Positions 33,806-41,160 of a stretch of 64,000 nucleotides of DNA are shown in pieces. Every line of letters starts with the position of its first letter. Position 1 is the first letter of the stretch. Source of the stretch: Calothrix sp. PCC 7103 (lineage in GTDB: Bacteria > Cyanobacteriota > Cyanobacteriia > Cyanobacteriales > Nostocaceae); the NCBI RefSeq assembly GCF_000331305.1, contig NZ_KB217478.1:7342317-7406316 (forward strand), in the 5' to 3' direction. The notes under the pieces were generated by a model. That model was not told the DNA's origin, searched no databases, and saw nothing but the letters and a program-made list of their open reading frames with translations. The position numbers and the translations under genes were made by a program.

Positions 33806-33924
33806 CCCGCCAACACCCTAGAAGGGTGTGGCTAATAGAACAAAGCCCACCTACGTGGGCTAGTGTTTTTAGCCCACGTAGGTGGGCTTCGTATCAATAG
33901 CCCCAGGCTTCTAGCCTGTGGGCG
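33806..33924 (+). repeat. 119-bp double-hairpin dispersed repeat, copy B
   Basis: This copy has the same orientation and length as copy A at 16132-16250, with about 11 differences by eye. It lies 94 bp after the DUF4157 stop and so marks the right edge of the cargo island. Its stem (AGCCCACCTACGTGGGCTAG and complement) may also end transcription between the convergent DUF4157 and DUF4255 genes. Confidence 0.9.
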
Positions 33925-33968
33925 TTATAGGGCATATCGATGCATTATTAATGACACAGACCAGTAAG

Positions 33969-35237
33969 CTATTTGATTGTTATTTTGGGTGAGTCATATT
34001 CGCCGCTTTGGTTTTTGTTTAGTTGACTTTCTGCTCCATCTACTTTTACCCGCACTAAGTATTCTCCTGGTTTGATGTTTTTAAAGGGTATTGTAATTGT
34101 ATCGGTGTCTTCTGTTGGTACTGGCGCCATGCTGGAGTATGTTGCTGGGTCGGTTTTTGAGATTTGATTTAGTTGTACTGATATTCTTTGGCTTTTGTTT
34201 ACCTTTGGAATCAATTTAATACTGATTTCGGCTGAATATGATTGCCCATCCTGTAGAGACGTTACATGTAACGTCTCTACAACGTTTATTTTGGGATGTA
34301 ATACGAATGGCGCCACATTTGATTCGATGACATGTTCTTTATTTTTTATTGTTTCATGTACGATTTGTACGCTTTGTACACCCGCGCGTATTTCTGGGGG
34401 TATTTGTAAACTTACTTGGGTGTCTTGAACGTCGAAGGGTGTAAATAATTTATTATCTATATTACCTAGCCTGACTTTGGTGATGTCACCACGCAGTTGC
34501 TTACCCCGAATTAATAGTGTACTGCCGACTGTGATGTTACCTCCTGTTTGTGAAGTCGGCGCCGTTATTTGTTCGATGGTTGGTTCTGATGGTAGTGATA
34601 TTGTATCTTTGAGTTTATCTGTATTCTCGCTATCTATCAGAACCATTGACGCTTGGTAAGTCGCCGAAGGTCGATAATTTGTTTGCAGGGCCGACCAAAT
34701 TCTGGTAGTTTCTTCCATGTTCAGGAATGCTGGACTTACTTTTATTTGTCCAAGCCTATTCGCTATTTCAGATACTGATAAACCTGATATTGCCTGTGAA
34801 AATACGCTGGCTGTGCTGGTTTCGGCAGCATTTTTTAAGGCGTTTTCAATCGTCTCAGATGCAAGAACTGGTAGTTTATGTAACAGTTGCATTGCGAAAC
34901 CAAGCAAAATCTCCGCTTGGAAATCTTTGGCGCCGTAAGCTGTTAATACATAATGGAGGTCAAGCGCTAGAGGTGGGTTTGTGGTGCGGGTGTTAATTAC
35001 GCTGTGACGACTGCGATATTCCTGAGATACCCAGTCTACGTTACGATTTTGGGTGACGTGATATAGAAACAGATTAATTTGCGCGCGTTCGTCACTGCCA
35101 ACTTGAATTTTATCCGGTGGTAATGCGGTTACAAGAACATCACCTACACTTGCTGCTATGGCGTCGCTGACTAAACCATTTTCTAACAAGTTTTTTATTA
35201 CTGCTGTAACTGTGGCTATTGAAAGCGCATTACTCAT
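33969..35237 (-). CDS. DUF4255/Pvc16-like CIS cap protein
   Basis: This 422-residue protein has a Pvc16 N-terminal domain (DUF4255) over residues ~1-185: IATVTAVIKNLLENGLVSDA, INLFLYHVTQNRNVDWVSQE, then TNPPLALDLHYVLTAYGAKD. In Afp/PVC particles this family caps the sheath and tube end. Residues ~215-422 add two immunoglobulin/IPT-like beta domains (NITVGSTLLIRGKQLRGDIT). I chose the ATG at 35237, preceded by GAGGAAG, over an upstream ATG. It is on the opposite strand to the tail operon and separated from it by the cargo island. A GTAGAGACG palindrome (34253-34280) lies inside the coding sequence at codons ~320-329. Confidence 0.9.
   Translation of the reverse strand: MSNALSIATVTAVIKNLLENGLVSDAIAASVGDVLVTALPPDKIQVGSDERAQINLFLYHVTQNRNVDWVSQEYRSRHSVINTRTTNPPLALDLHYVLTAYGAKDFQAEILLGFAMQLLHKLPVLASETIENALKNAAETSTASVFSQAISGLSVSEIANRLGQIKVSPAFLNMEETTRIWSALQTNYRPSATYQASMVLIDSENTDKLKDTISLPSEPTIEQITAPTSQTGGNITVGSTLLIRGKQLRGDITKVRLGNIDNKLFTPFDVQDTQVSLQIPPEIRAGVQSVQIVHETIKNKEHVIESNVAPFVLHPKINVVETLHVTSLQDGQSYSAEISIKLIPKVNKSQRISVQLNQISKTDPATYSSMAPVPTEDTDTITIPFKNIKPGEYLVRVKVDGAESQLNKNQSGEYDSPKITIK
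34253..34280. repeat. GTAGAGACG palindrome inside the DUF4255 coding sequence
   Basis: A 28-bp perfect palindrome (arms GTAGAGACGTTACA) is translated in frame as part of VVETLHVTSLQDG. The nearly identical copy at 54278-54305 is intergenic, which argues that the element inserted in, or was retained by, this gene. Confidence 0.85.
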
Positions 35238-35412
35238 CCTGCTTCCTCGTGGCAATCCCATAAAATATGATACATGAGATTTATTGTGAGTTTTTGCGGT
35301 GTGTTAAAAACCTCTCTCCTACGAGGATACAGAAGAGCGAATCAGGAGTGGCGTTTACTGGCGCCTATTAATAATGGGGTTTGACTCATCAATAACGCCA
35401 ATAACGCCCATA

Positions 35413-35779
35413 AGGGACTTCCAAAAATTTAATTCTCCATCTTGTGGGGTGGAGAGAAGTTCGAGCGGAGGTTCCCTCCGATCGAAACTTCGGGGCATCC
35501 TTGCCCGCCTCCTTTGAATGATACTGCTGGCGATTCAGGGGTAACACCCCACATTTGAACGAGAAATCAAGCATTTCAGCAATAAGTGGCGCCTCAACTG
35601 GTAGCTCAAAAACCCTATTAAATCGTAAGGGTGAGGGGTCTAACCTACCATTCGCCAGCAGTATCCTTTGAATGAACGGGCGGGACGCCCCGAAGTTTGC
35701 TCAACGGGGGGAACCCCCGCACGCAACTTCTCTCCATTCCACAAGAAAATATTGGAGATTTTTTTATTTGGAAGTCCCT
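35413..35779. repeat. Large imperfect inverted repeat (cruciform-capable)
   Basis: The left arm (35413-35533) starts AGGGACTTCCAAA and includes GGAGAGAAGTTCG and AACTTCGGGGCATCC. The right arm (35652-35779) is its imperfect complement, ending TTTGGAAGTCCCT. The spacer is 118 bp. The arms contain phrases often seen in cyanobacterial intergenic repeats (CTTCGGGGC, GATACTGCTGGCGA). Confidence 0.8.
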
Positions 35780-35784
35780 AACGC

Positions 35785-35830
35785 ACATAACACCCATAAC
35801 GCCAATAACGCCCATAACGCCAATAACGCC
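35785..35830 (+). repeat. Short tandem repeat, AACGCCCAT/AACGCCAAT units
   Basis: About five 9-bp units alternate CATAACGCC and AATAACGCC. The same units appear at about 35389-35412 on the outside of the left inverted arm. This is an STRR-type array, not CRISPR: there are no unique spacers. Confidence 0.8.
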
Positions 35831-35918
35831 CACAGGCTTTTAGCCTGGGGCTATCGATACGAAGCCCACGAAGGTGGGCTTTGTTCAATTAGCCACACCC
35901 TTCTAGGGTGTCGGCGGG
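35827..35918 (-). repeat. Double-hairpin dispersed repeat, copy C (inverted, shortened)
   Basis: This copy reads in reverse from CGCCCACAGGC to GGTGTCGGCGGG. One arm of the central AGCCCAC stem is missing, making it 92 bp instead of 119. It is inverted relative to copies A and B. Confidence 0.88.
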
Positions 35919-36111
35919 TTAGGTTTTCACGCGACGTTTATTATATAATTATATTTATTTGGTTCCTGCGCTGCTTTTGGTTTAGACAAAGGTAGAATTG
36001 TTAAATATATATTTAATATATTAGGATAATTGCTAAATATGTTATTGGTGTAATTATTAATTATAGTTCTCTCAATTAAACTTTATTATAAAATAGGATG
36101 GGTTTCTGATA

Positions 36112-37863
36112 ATGAACACCCCACCATCTAATAATTCTTGGATAGGTCGCTTGATTGGTGATAACCAACGTTATCGTTTAGAGAAACGTTTGGGTGGAGG
36201 TGGTATGGGAGAAGTTTTCCTTGCCACAGATACGCGTGTTGGTAAAGATGTTGCGCTCAAACTGCTTAAAGATAAGTTGGTGGCATCCGGTGAGATGAGA
36301 AAACGCTTTGAGCGAGAAATTTCGATTTGTGCTGCTTTACAAAGCGAGCATATCATTGAAATTAGTGATTGTGGAGTTAGTACTGAGGGTTTTCCTTTTT
36401 ATGTAATGGAGTATTTGCGGGGGCAAACGCTACGACAATTGTTACAGCGTGAAAAGCAATTACCACCTGAGCGTGTAGTAAAAATTATGACGCAGGTGTG
36501 TACGGGGTTGCAGCTTGCCCATCGAGGGGTTATTATGCAGCGCGATGGAACTAATACTGAGCGCATCAAGGTTATTCATCGCGATTTGAAACCAGATAAT
36601 ATTTTTTTAGTTCCTACAGAGTTTGGTGAGTGGGTAAAAATTTTAGATTTTGGTATTGCCAAGATATATAGTGATTCTTCTGAACACACAAATCTTACTA
36701 AAACATTTATTGGTACATTTCGCTATTCGTCACCCGAACAAATTCAAAATGTTCAGACTATAGATGTTAGTGCTGATATTTATAGTTTGGGAATTATCCT
36801 TTATGAAATGCTGAGTGCGGCAGACCCTTTTGGTTTGAGTATTAAAGGTGAACAAATTAGTGAACCTTCATGGTTATTAGCTCATAGTTATGAACCACCT
36901 AGACCATTACGGGAGCAACGTGGGTGTGAGCATTTACCTTTAGAGTTAGAAGCTGTAGTAATTAAATGTCTTCAAAAAAAACCAAGTAATCGTTTTGCTT
37001 CAGTTAAAGAACTTTCTCAAGCGTTGGAAGCTGCGATTAAACCCGCATCTAATAATGCTGGTACTTTAAAGTCCACAACAATTTTTCAGCCAAGACCACA
37101 GCAATATAACGCAGCTTCTCATGACGAAACTGTTCCTAGACCACTTCAAGTTTCTAACGACGAGACAATAGATAAACCCTTACAAATACCACAAAATAAA
37201 CCTCAACAAGGTTCTAATAGCGAAACTATTAATAAACCTTTACACGTACCCCAAAATAAACCTCAACAAGGTTCTAATAACGAAACCATCAATAAACCTT
37301 TACAACCACCACCAACTCAATTATTCCAAGCACCTCAATCATCAGCGTCAAATCAGAGAATAACAGAGGCGCCTGAAGGTACAATAGTTCAACGACCTCC
37401 AAATCCTTCACCAATGGCGCCACAAATTCCCGCAGAAGGTACAGTTATACAACCGCGTGTTCCTAATAGCGATAATAAACTCACACCACCAGATAAAACA
37501 TTATTTCAACCACGACCAGCGACAAATTCAGGTAATCAAAATATTATCGAAGATACGATAATGCAACAGCATCGTGCTGGGAATCATCAAATACCTAATC
37601 AAACACCCGATAATACAATATATCAACCAAAACCTGCTAGCAATCAAGCACCACAACAGGTGCCAGATGGTACAATTTATCAGCCTAGAAAAGATAAATC
37701 AACATCTCGTAATTCTGGTAATATTTTAAAAATTGTTGGCATTACCCTAGCTGTTGCATTGATATCAGGTATTATCTCTTACTTTGTTGCTAGCCAGTTA
37801 GGTAGAAATGATAATAGAAAGGCGCCGACATCTGTATATCCAACGTCTAAATTTTTAACTTAA
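36112..37863 (+). CDS. Membrane Ser/Thr protein kinase with repeat-rich juxtamembrane region
   Basis: This 583-residue Hanks-type kinase has glycine loop GGGGMGEVF (28-36), ATP lysine K50 (VALKLL), HRDLKPDN (156-163, D158), DFG (179-181) and the GTFRYSSPEQ activation end; all catalytic residues are present. Residues ~330-530 are a Gln/Asn/Pro-rich linker with repeats such as NETINKPLHVPQNKPQQGSN and GTIYQP units ending in possible phospho-acceptor threonines. One transmembrane helix lies at ~539-561, with a short outer tail. It begins the rightmost part of the CIS locus, mirroring the kinase at 10326. A CIS role is inferred only from position. Confidence 0.9.
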   Translation: MNTPPSNNSWIGRLIGDNQRYRLEKRLGGGGMGEVFLATDTRVGKDVALKLLKDKLVASGEMRKRFEREISICAALQSEHIIEISDCGVSTEGFPFYVMEYLRGQTLRQLLQREKQLPPERVVKIMTQVCTGLQLAHRGVIMQRDGTNTERIKVIHRDLKPDNIFLVPTEFGEWVKILDFGIAKIYSDSSEHTNLTKTFIGTFRYSSPEQIQNVQTIDVSADIYSLGIILYEMLSAADPFGLSIKGEQISEPSWLLAHSYEPPRPLREQRGCEHLPLELEAVVIKCLQKKPSNRFASVKELSQALEAAIKPASNNAGTLKSTTIFQPRPQQYNAASHDETVPRPLQVSNDETIDKPLQIPQNKPQQGSNSETINKPLHVPQNKPQQGSNNETINKPLQPPPTQLFQAPQSSASNQRITEAPEGTIVQRPPNPSPMAPQIPAEGTVIQPRVPNSDNKLTPPDKTLFQPRPATNSGNQNIIEDTIMQQHRAGNHQIPNQTPDNTIYQPKPASNQAPQQVPDGTIYQPRKDKSTSRNSGNILKIVGITLAVALISGIISYFVASQLGRNDNRKAPTSVYPTSKFLT

Positions 37864-37908
37864 TGATTTATGAGAGGGGGCAGGCAAGATGCTATTGGCG
37901 CCTACGTA

Positions 37909-37956
37909 CCAAAACTTTTGACATGAAGCATTAATGGTTCGTGTCAAAAGTTTTGG
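37909..37956. terminator. Perfect 15-bp stem-loop after the kinase gene
   Basis: CCAAAACTTTTGACA (37909-37923) pairs exactly with 37942-37956 across an 18-nt loop. It stands 46 bp after the kinase stop and before the convergent FKBP gene, so it can terminate from both sides. The right arm ends in TTTTGG rather than a long U run, so strength is uncertain. Confidence 0.65.
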
Positions 37957-38095
37957 TGTGTTCTTTCTTCTTATTTTTTCCTTAGCGCACTTTGCGTTCT
38001 TTGCGGTTCGTTTTTTCTACACCCCAAAATTAATGACATAAACCGTTAATGGTTCGTTTTCTTAAACATGAAGGCTATAATGGCTTTCACGCACC

Positions 38096-38659
38096 CTACT
38101 TGATTCCTAATAACTCGACGTCAAAAATCAAAGTTGCATTTGGAGGAATAGTTCCATCAGGAGTACCTGCGGCGCCATAACCCAAGTTACCTGGAATAAT
38201 CAATTTACGACGCTCGCCAACTTTCATTGTGCTTAAGCCTTCGTCCCAACCTTTAATTACTTGCCCAGTGCCAATTGGAAACTCAAAAGGTTCTCCTCTA
38301 TCACGCGAACTATCAAACTTGGTGCCGTTTTCTAAAGTACCAGTGTAATGAACGGTGACAGTTTGACCTGTTTTTGGCGTGGCGCCCGTACCTGGTTTGA
38401 GTACTTCATACTTCAAGCCAGAAGGAGTGGTGACAACTTTTCCGGCGCCTGTTGATTTAGCTGGGGTTGCTGTAGTTGTAGGTGTTGCAGTAGCTGTTGC
38501 TGTTGCTGTAACAGTGGGTGTGGGTGTTGCGGTTACGTTGGTAGCTGTTGGTGCTTCGGTGGGAGTACTCGTTGCTTGATTATCCTGTGCTTGCGTACAG
38601 GCAACCATTAAACAGCAAACAGTTATTAACCCCACACGCGATAAAATTAATTTCAACAT
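38096..38659 (-). CDS. FKBP-type peptidyl-prolyl isomerase lipoprotein
   Basis: This 187-residue lipoprotein has a signal peptide with lipobox CLMVAC near residue 20, a Thr/Ala/Pro low-complexity linker (~25-70), then a single complete FKBP domain (~78-187): [67 protein letters not shown] and a final LIFDVELL. It should act in the periplasm or at the membrane surface in protein folding. I chose the ATG at 38659 with AGGAA upstream, rather than a TTG one codon earlier. It is monocistronic and divergent from the aspartoacylase gene. Confidence 0.93.
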   Translation of the reverse strand: MLKLILSRVGLITVCCLMVACTQAQDNQATSTPTEAPTATNVTATPTPTVTATATATATPTTTATPAKSTGAGKVVTTPSGLKYEVLKPGTGATPKTGQTVTVHYTGTLENGTKFDSSRDRGEPFEFPIGTGQVIKGWDEGLSTMKVGERRKLIIPGNLGYGAAGTPDGTIPPNATLIFDVELLGIK

Positions 38660-38758
38660 CAATTCCTATTTATCATCTATATATACACACGCGGTAATTC
38701 TACTCGCCCTTTAATAATTATTCAAATACCTGTATCTAATTTTACTTGCATCTACGTT

Positions 38759-39637
38759 ATGACTAAAATCAGTACTGTGGCAATAGTGGGTGGGACTCAC
38801 GGTAACGAGTTAACGGGGGTCTACTTAGTCAAAAAGTTTGCTAATAATCAAGATTTAATAACTCGACCTAGTTTTTCATCTCAGGTTGTATTTGGAAATC
38901 CTAAAGCTATTGAACAATGTAGACGGTATATCGACAAGGATTTAAATCGCTGTTTTAGTCGTGCTGATTTGCAAAATGCTAACCTTTCTAGTTATGAAGA
39001 TACGCGCGCGAAAGAAATTCAAAAAATTTTATTATCTCCGCAAGGTAAAGCTTGTGATGTAATTATTGATTTACATACTACAACATCCAACATGGGATTA
39101 AGCATTTTATTAAGTGGTGAGCATCCTTTTTTACTGGGTTTATCTAGTTATTTAAGTTTGATTAGTGACGATGTAAAGGTTTGCTGTTCTCCTAAATCTC
39201 AGAATGCTGTATATCTTGATTCTCTGAGCAAATTGGGTTTTGCTATTGAAGTTGGCGCCGTTGCTCAAGGTGTATTAAACGCAGAACTATTTCAGAAAAC
39301 AGAGAAACTAATACTTGCTGCTTTAGATTATTTTGAAGCATACAATCAAGGTAAACTCCCTGAAATACCAAGTTTCATTACTATTTATAATTATATAGGC
39401 GCCATCGATTATCCGAGAAACGCACAGGGTGAAATTGAAGCAATGATTCATCCTTTACGTCAGTTTCAAGATTATCAACCTTTAAATCCAGGAGACCCGA
39501 TATTTTTAACCTTTGATGGTCAAGAAATTTTTTATGATGGAATATCGACAGTTTACCCAATTTTTATTAACGAAGCAGCTTATTATGAAAAGAGTATTGC
39601 TATGTGCTTAACAGAAAAAAAGACTGTCAACCTCTAA
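38759..39637 (+). CDS. Probable aspartoacylase (AspA/AstE family)
   Basis: This 292-residue zinc carboxypeptidase-fold hydrolase cleaves N-acyl-aspartate in known family members. Zinc ligands fit H14 and E17 in [11 protein letters not shown] and H106 in [21 protein letters not shown] provides the substrate-binding arginine, and the [11 protein letters not shown] segment carries the catalytic glutamate. The length is normal for the family. The gene ends two bases before the convergent ATP-grasp gene. The two may act on the same acyl-amino-acid metabolite, but that is speculation from adjacency. Confidence 0.9.
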   Translation: MTKISTVAIVGGTHGNELTGVYLVKKFANNQDLITRPSFSSQVVFGNPKAIEQCRRYIDKDLNRCFSRADLQNANLSSYEDTRAKEIQKILLSPQGKACDVIIDLHTTTSNMGLSILLSGEHPFLLGLSSYLSLISDDVKVCCSPKSQNAVYLDSLSKLGFAIEVGAVAQGVLNAELFQKTEKLILAALDYFEAYNQGKLPEIPSFITIYNYIGAIDYPRNAQGEIEAMIHPLRQFQDYQPLNPGDPIFLTFDGQEIFYDGISTVYPIFINEAAYYEKSIAMCLTEKKTVNL

Positions 39638-39639
39638 TA

Positions 39640-40908
39640 TTAAACAATTAACAAACCCTTTTGCTGCAATTTTTGCTCGATAGATTTTATTTCGTTAATG
39701 GTATTTGCTGCGATAATACCATATATATCGGTATAGTCACTTCCCTGATTTATTTCTTGCGCTGATAAAATTATAAAGTCGCTGTTTTCAAGTTCTGATT
39801 GCAACGTTTTAAAAGTTGATTCTAATGTCCCTGGAATGCGGTAGTCACTAGAATATTTAGCAACTCCTTTTCCGAGTTTTAGTAAATTATGACGCTGTAA
39901 GCATAGGGGAGTGGAACCATTAACCCGAAAATTTGCATCGATGACATAAAGTTCTCCATCTTGGTCTTCGAGAACGTCAAATCCTATGGCGCCAAAATAT
40001 CCTTTATTATGAGCATATTCACCTATTGCTGCAATCATGGTAAAGAATTTACTCATATCGGTTTGACGATAGTTGATTATTCCCCCCAAATAATTTCCTT
40101 CTTCTGTAACTAATTGACTTGTAGTACCAATTAATGTTATATTACCAGTCTTGCTGATATAAAACTGTACACAATAATTTTGTAAGACATTGTTTACAAA
40201 TTCTGAGACAACGATTGTAGAAACCGATTTAGTCGCAAGGTATTTTTTCAGTTCTGAATGGCAGTAGTTTAAATCGCTTTCAGTTTTTATTATATAAGTC
40301 CCTTCTCCAGAAAGTCCATGAGAGACTTTTATTAAATATGGATATTGTTGTGGTAATTTAATATCTTCTATATTTACTTCATTCAGATTATAGCTTGCGT
40401 ATTTTGGACACTGTACTCCTAAGCTAGATAAAGTCGCTTTACTAAGTAAATGATAATGAACATCGGGTGCAACGGCATGTTTTTCTGCTTTTAAAGCATC
40501 AAAGGGAAATAATGTAATAAATTTATCGAAGCGGGCATTTTGATTAAGGTAATCGAGATAAAGTGATTGTGGTATTACATGAATGTTATTATAGCTAAAG
40601 CCAAAATGCTGGCGCCAATAGTCAAATAGTAAATTTGGTGGTGGACTTACGGTGATGCCTGAAATTGTATCACCTAATATGGCAAGATTTTTCCAAGCTT
40701 CTTTTTCAAAAAGCTTATCGTAAGAAATTTTATTATAGTCATCGCTACCATCTTGAATTGAATATTTACTTTTATTTGGGTAAGCAGCCCAACCCGCAGT
40801 GGTGGGATAGTTTAGAATAAATGCATAAGATGCGTCTTTGGTATCTTGTGCGTATAATTCTGAAAAAGAGTTGCCTTGAAAGTAGTTGAAGTCGTTCGAT
40901 GCATTCAT
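39640..40908 (-). CDS. ATP-grasp enzyme of unknown substrate
   Basis: This 422-residue protein has the ATP-grasp core in residues ~135-350: YPYLIKVSHGLSGEGTYIIK (ATP-binding lysine and glycine loop), TIVVSEFVNNVLQNYCVQFY (hinge) and FDVLEDQDGELYVIDANFRV (Mg-binding acids and asparagine). ATP-grasp enzymes join a carboxylate to an amine or thiol through an acyl-phosphate. The N-terminal ~130 residues (TTAGWAAYPNKSKYSIQDG) are specific to this subgroup, and the substrate cannot be told. It is transcribed towards the aspartoacylase gene. Confidence 0.8.
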   Translation of the reverse strand: MNASNDFNYFQGNSFSELYAQDTKDASYAFILNYPTTAGWAAYPNKSKYSIQDGSDDYNKISYDKLFEKEAWKNLAILGDTISGITVSPPPNLLFDYWRQHFGFSYNNIHVIPQSLYLDYLNQNARFDKFITLFPFDALKAEKHAVAPDVHYHLLSKATLSSLGVQCPKYASYNLNEVNIEDIKLPQQYPYLIKVSHGLSGEGTYIIKTESDLNYCHSELKKYLATKSVSTIVVSEFVNNVLQNYCVQFYISKTGNITLIGTTSQLVTEEGNYLGGIINYRQTDMSKFFTMIAAIGEYAHNKGYFGAIGFDVLEDQDGELYVIDANFRVNGSTPLCLQRHNLLKLGKGVAKYSSDYRIPGTLESTFKTLQSELENSDFIILSAQEINQGSDYTDIYGIIAANTINEIKSIEQKLQQKGLLIV

Positions 40909-41160
40909 TTTGATGGCTGCTTATATTGTTTTCATTTAGTTGTGATACATATGATAAGAATCTATAAGTATAGTTCTAATTATTTATCCTAACTTCTATC
41001 GGGAGTTAATAATTTACTTAATTGATCTATTTCTGTAGTTAGTTATTTGTAGCATGAATGCTACCCTACCCTACCCTTCGGGATATCTTCGATAACGGGA
41101 AAACTGCGTTTACGTGCCTCAGCATGACATCCGTTACATCCGTTATATCCGTTGCAAGAA

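Larger units (their letters stand above)
35238..36111. other. Repeat-rich intergenic region between DUF4255 and kinase genes
   Basis: 874 bp without a gene. It has two ~120-bp inverted arms (35413-35533 and 35652-35779), a tandem AACGCC array (about 35785-35830) and copy C of the hairpin repeat (35827-35918). An AT-rich stretch before 36112 probably holds the kinase promoter. Apparent reading frames here are made of repeat sequence. Confidence 0.75.

Noticed and set aside
35645-35995. Frames in the 35.6-36.0 kb repeat region
   Set aside because: They translate tandem AACGCC units and inverted-repeat arms into low-complexity peptides, with no family likeness.
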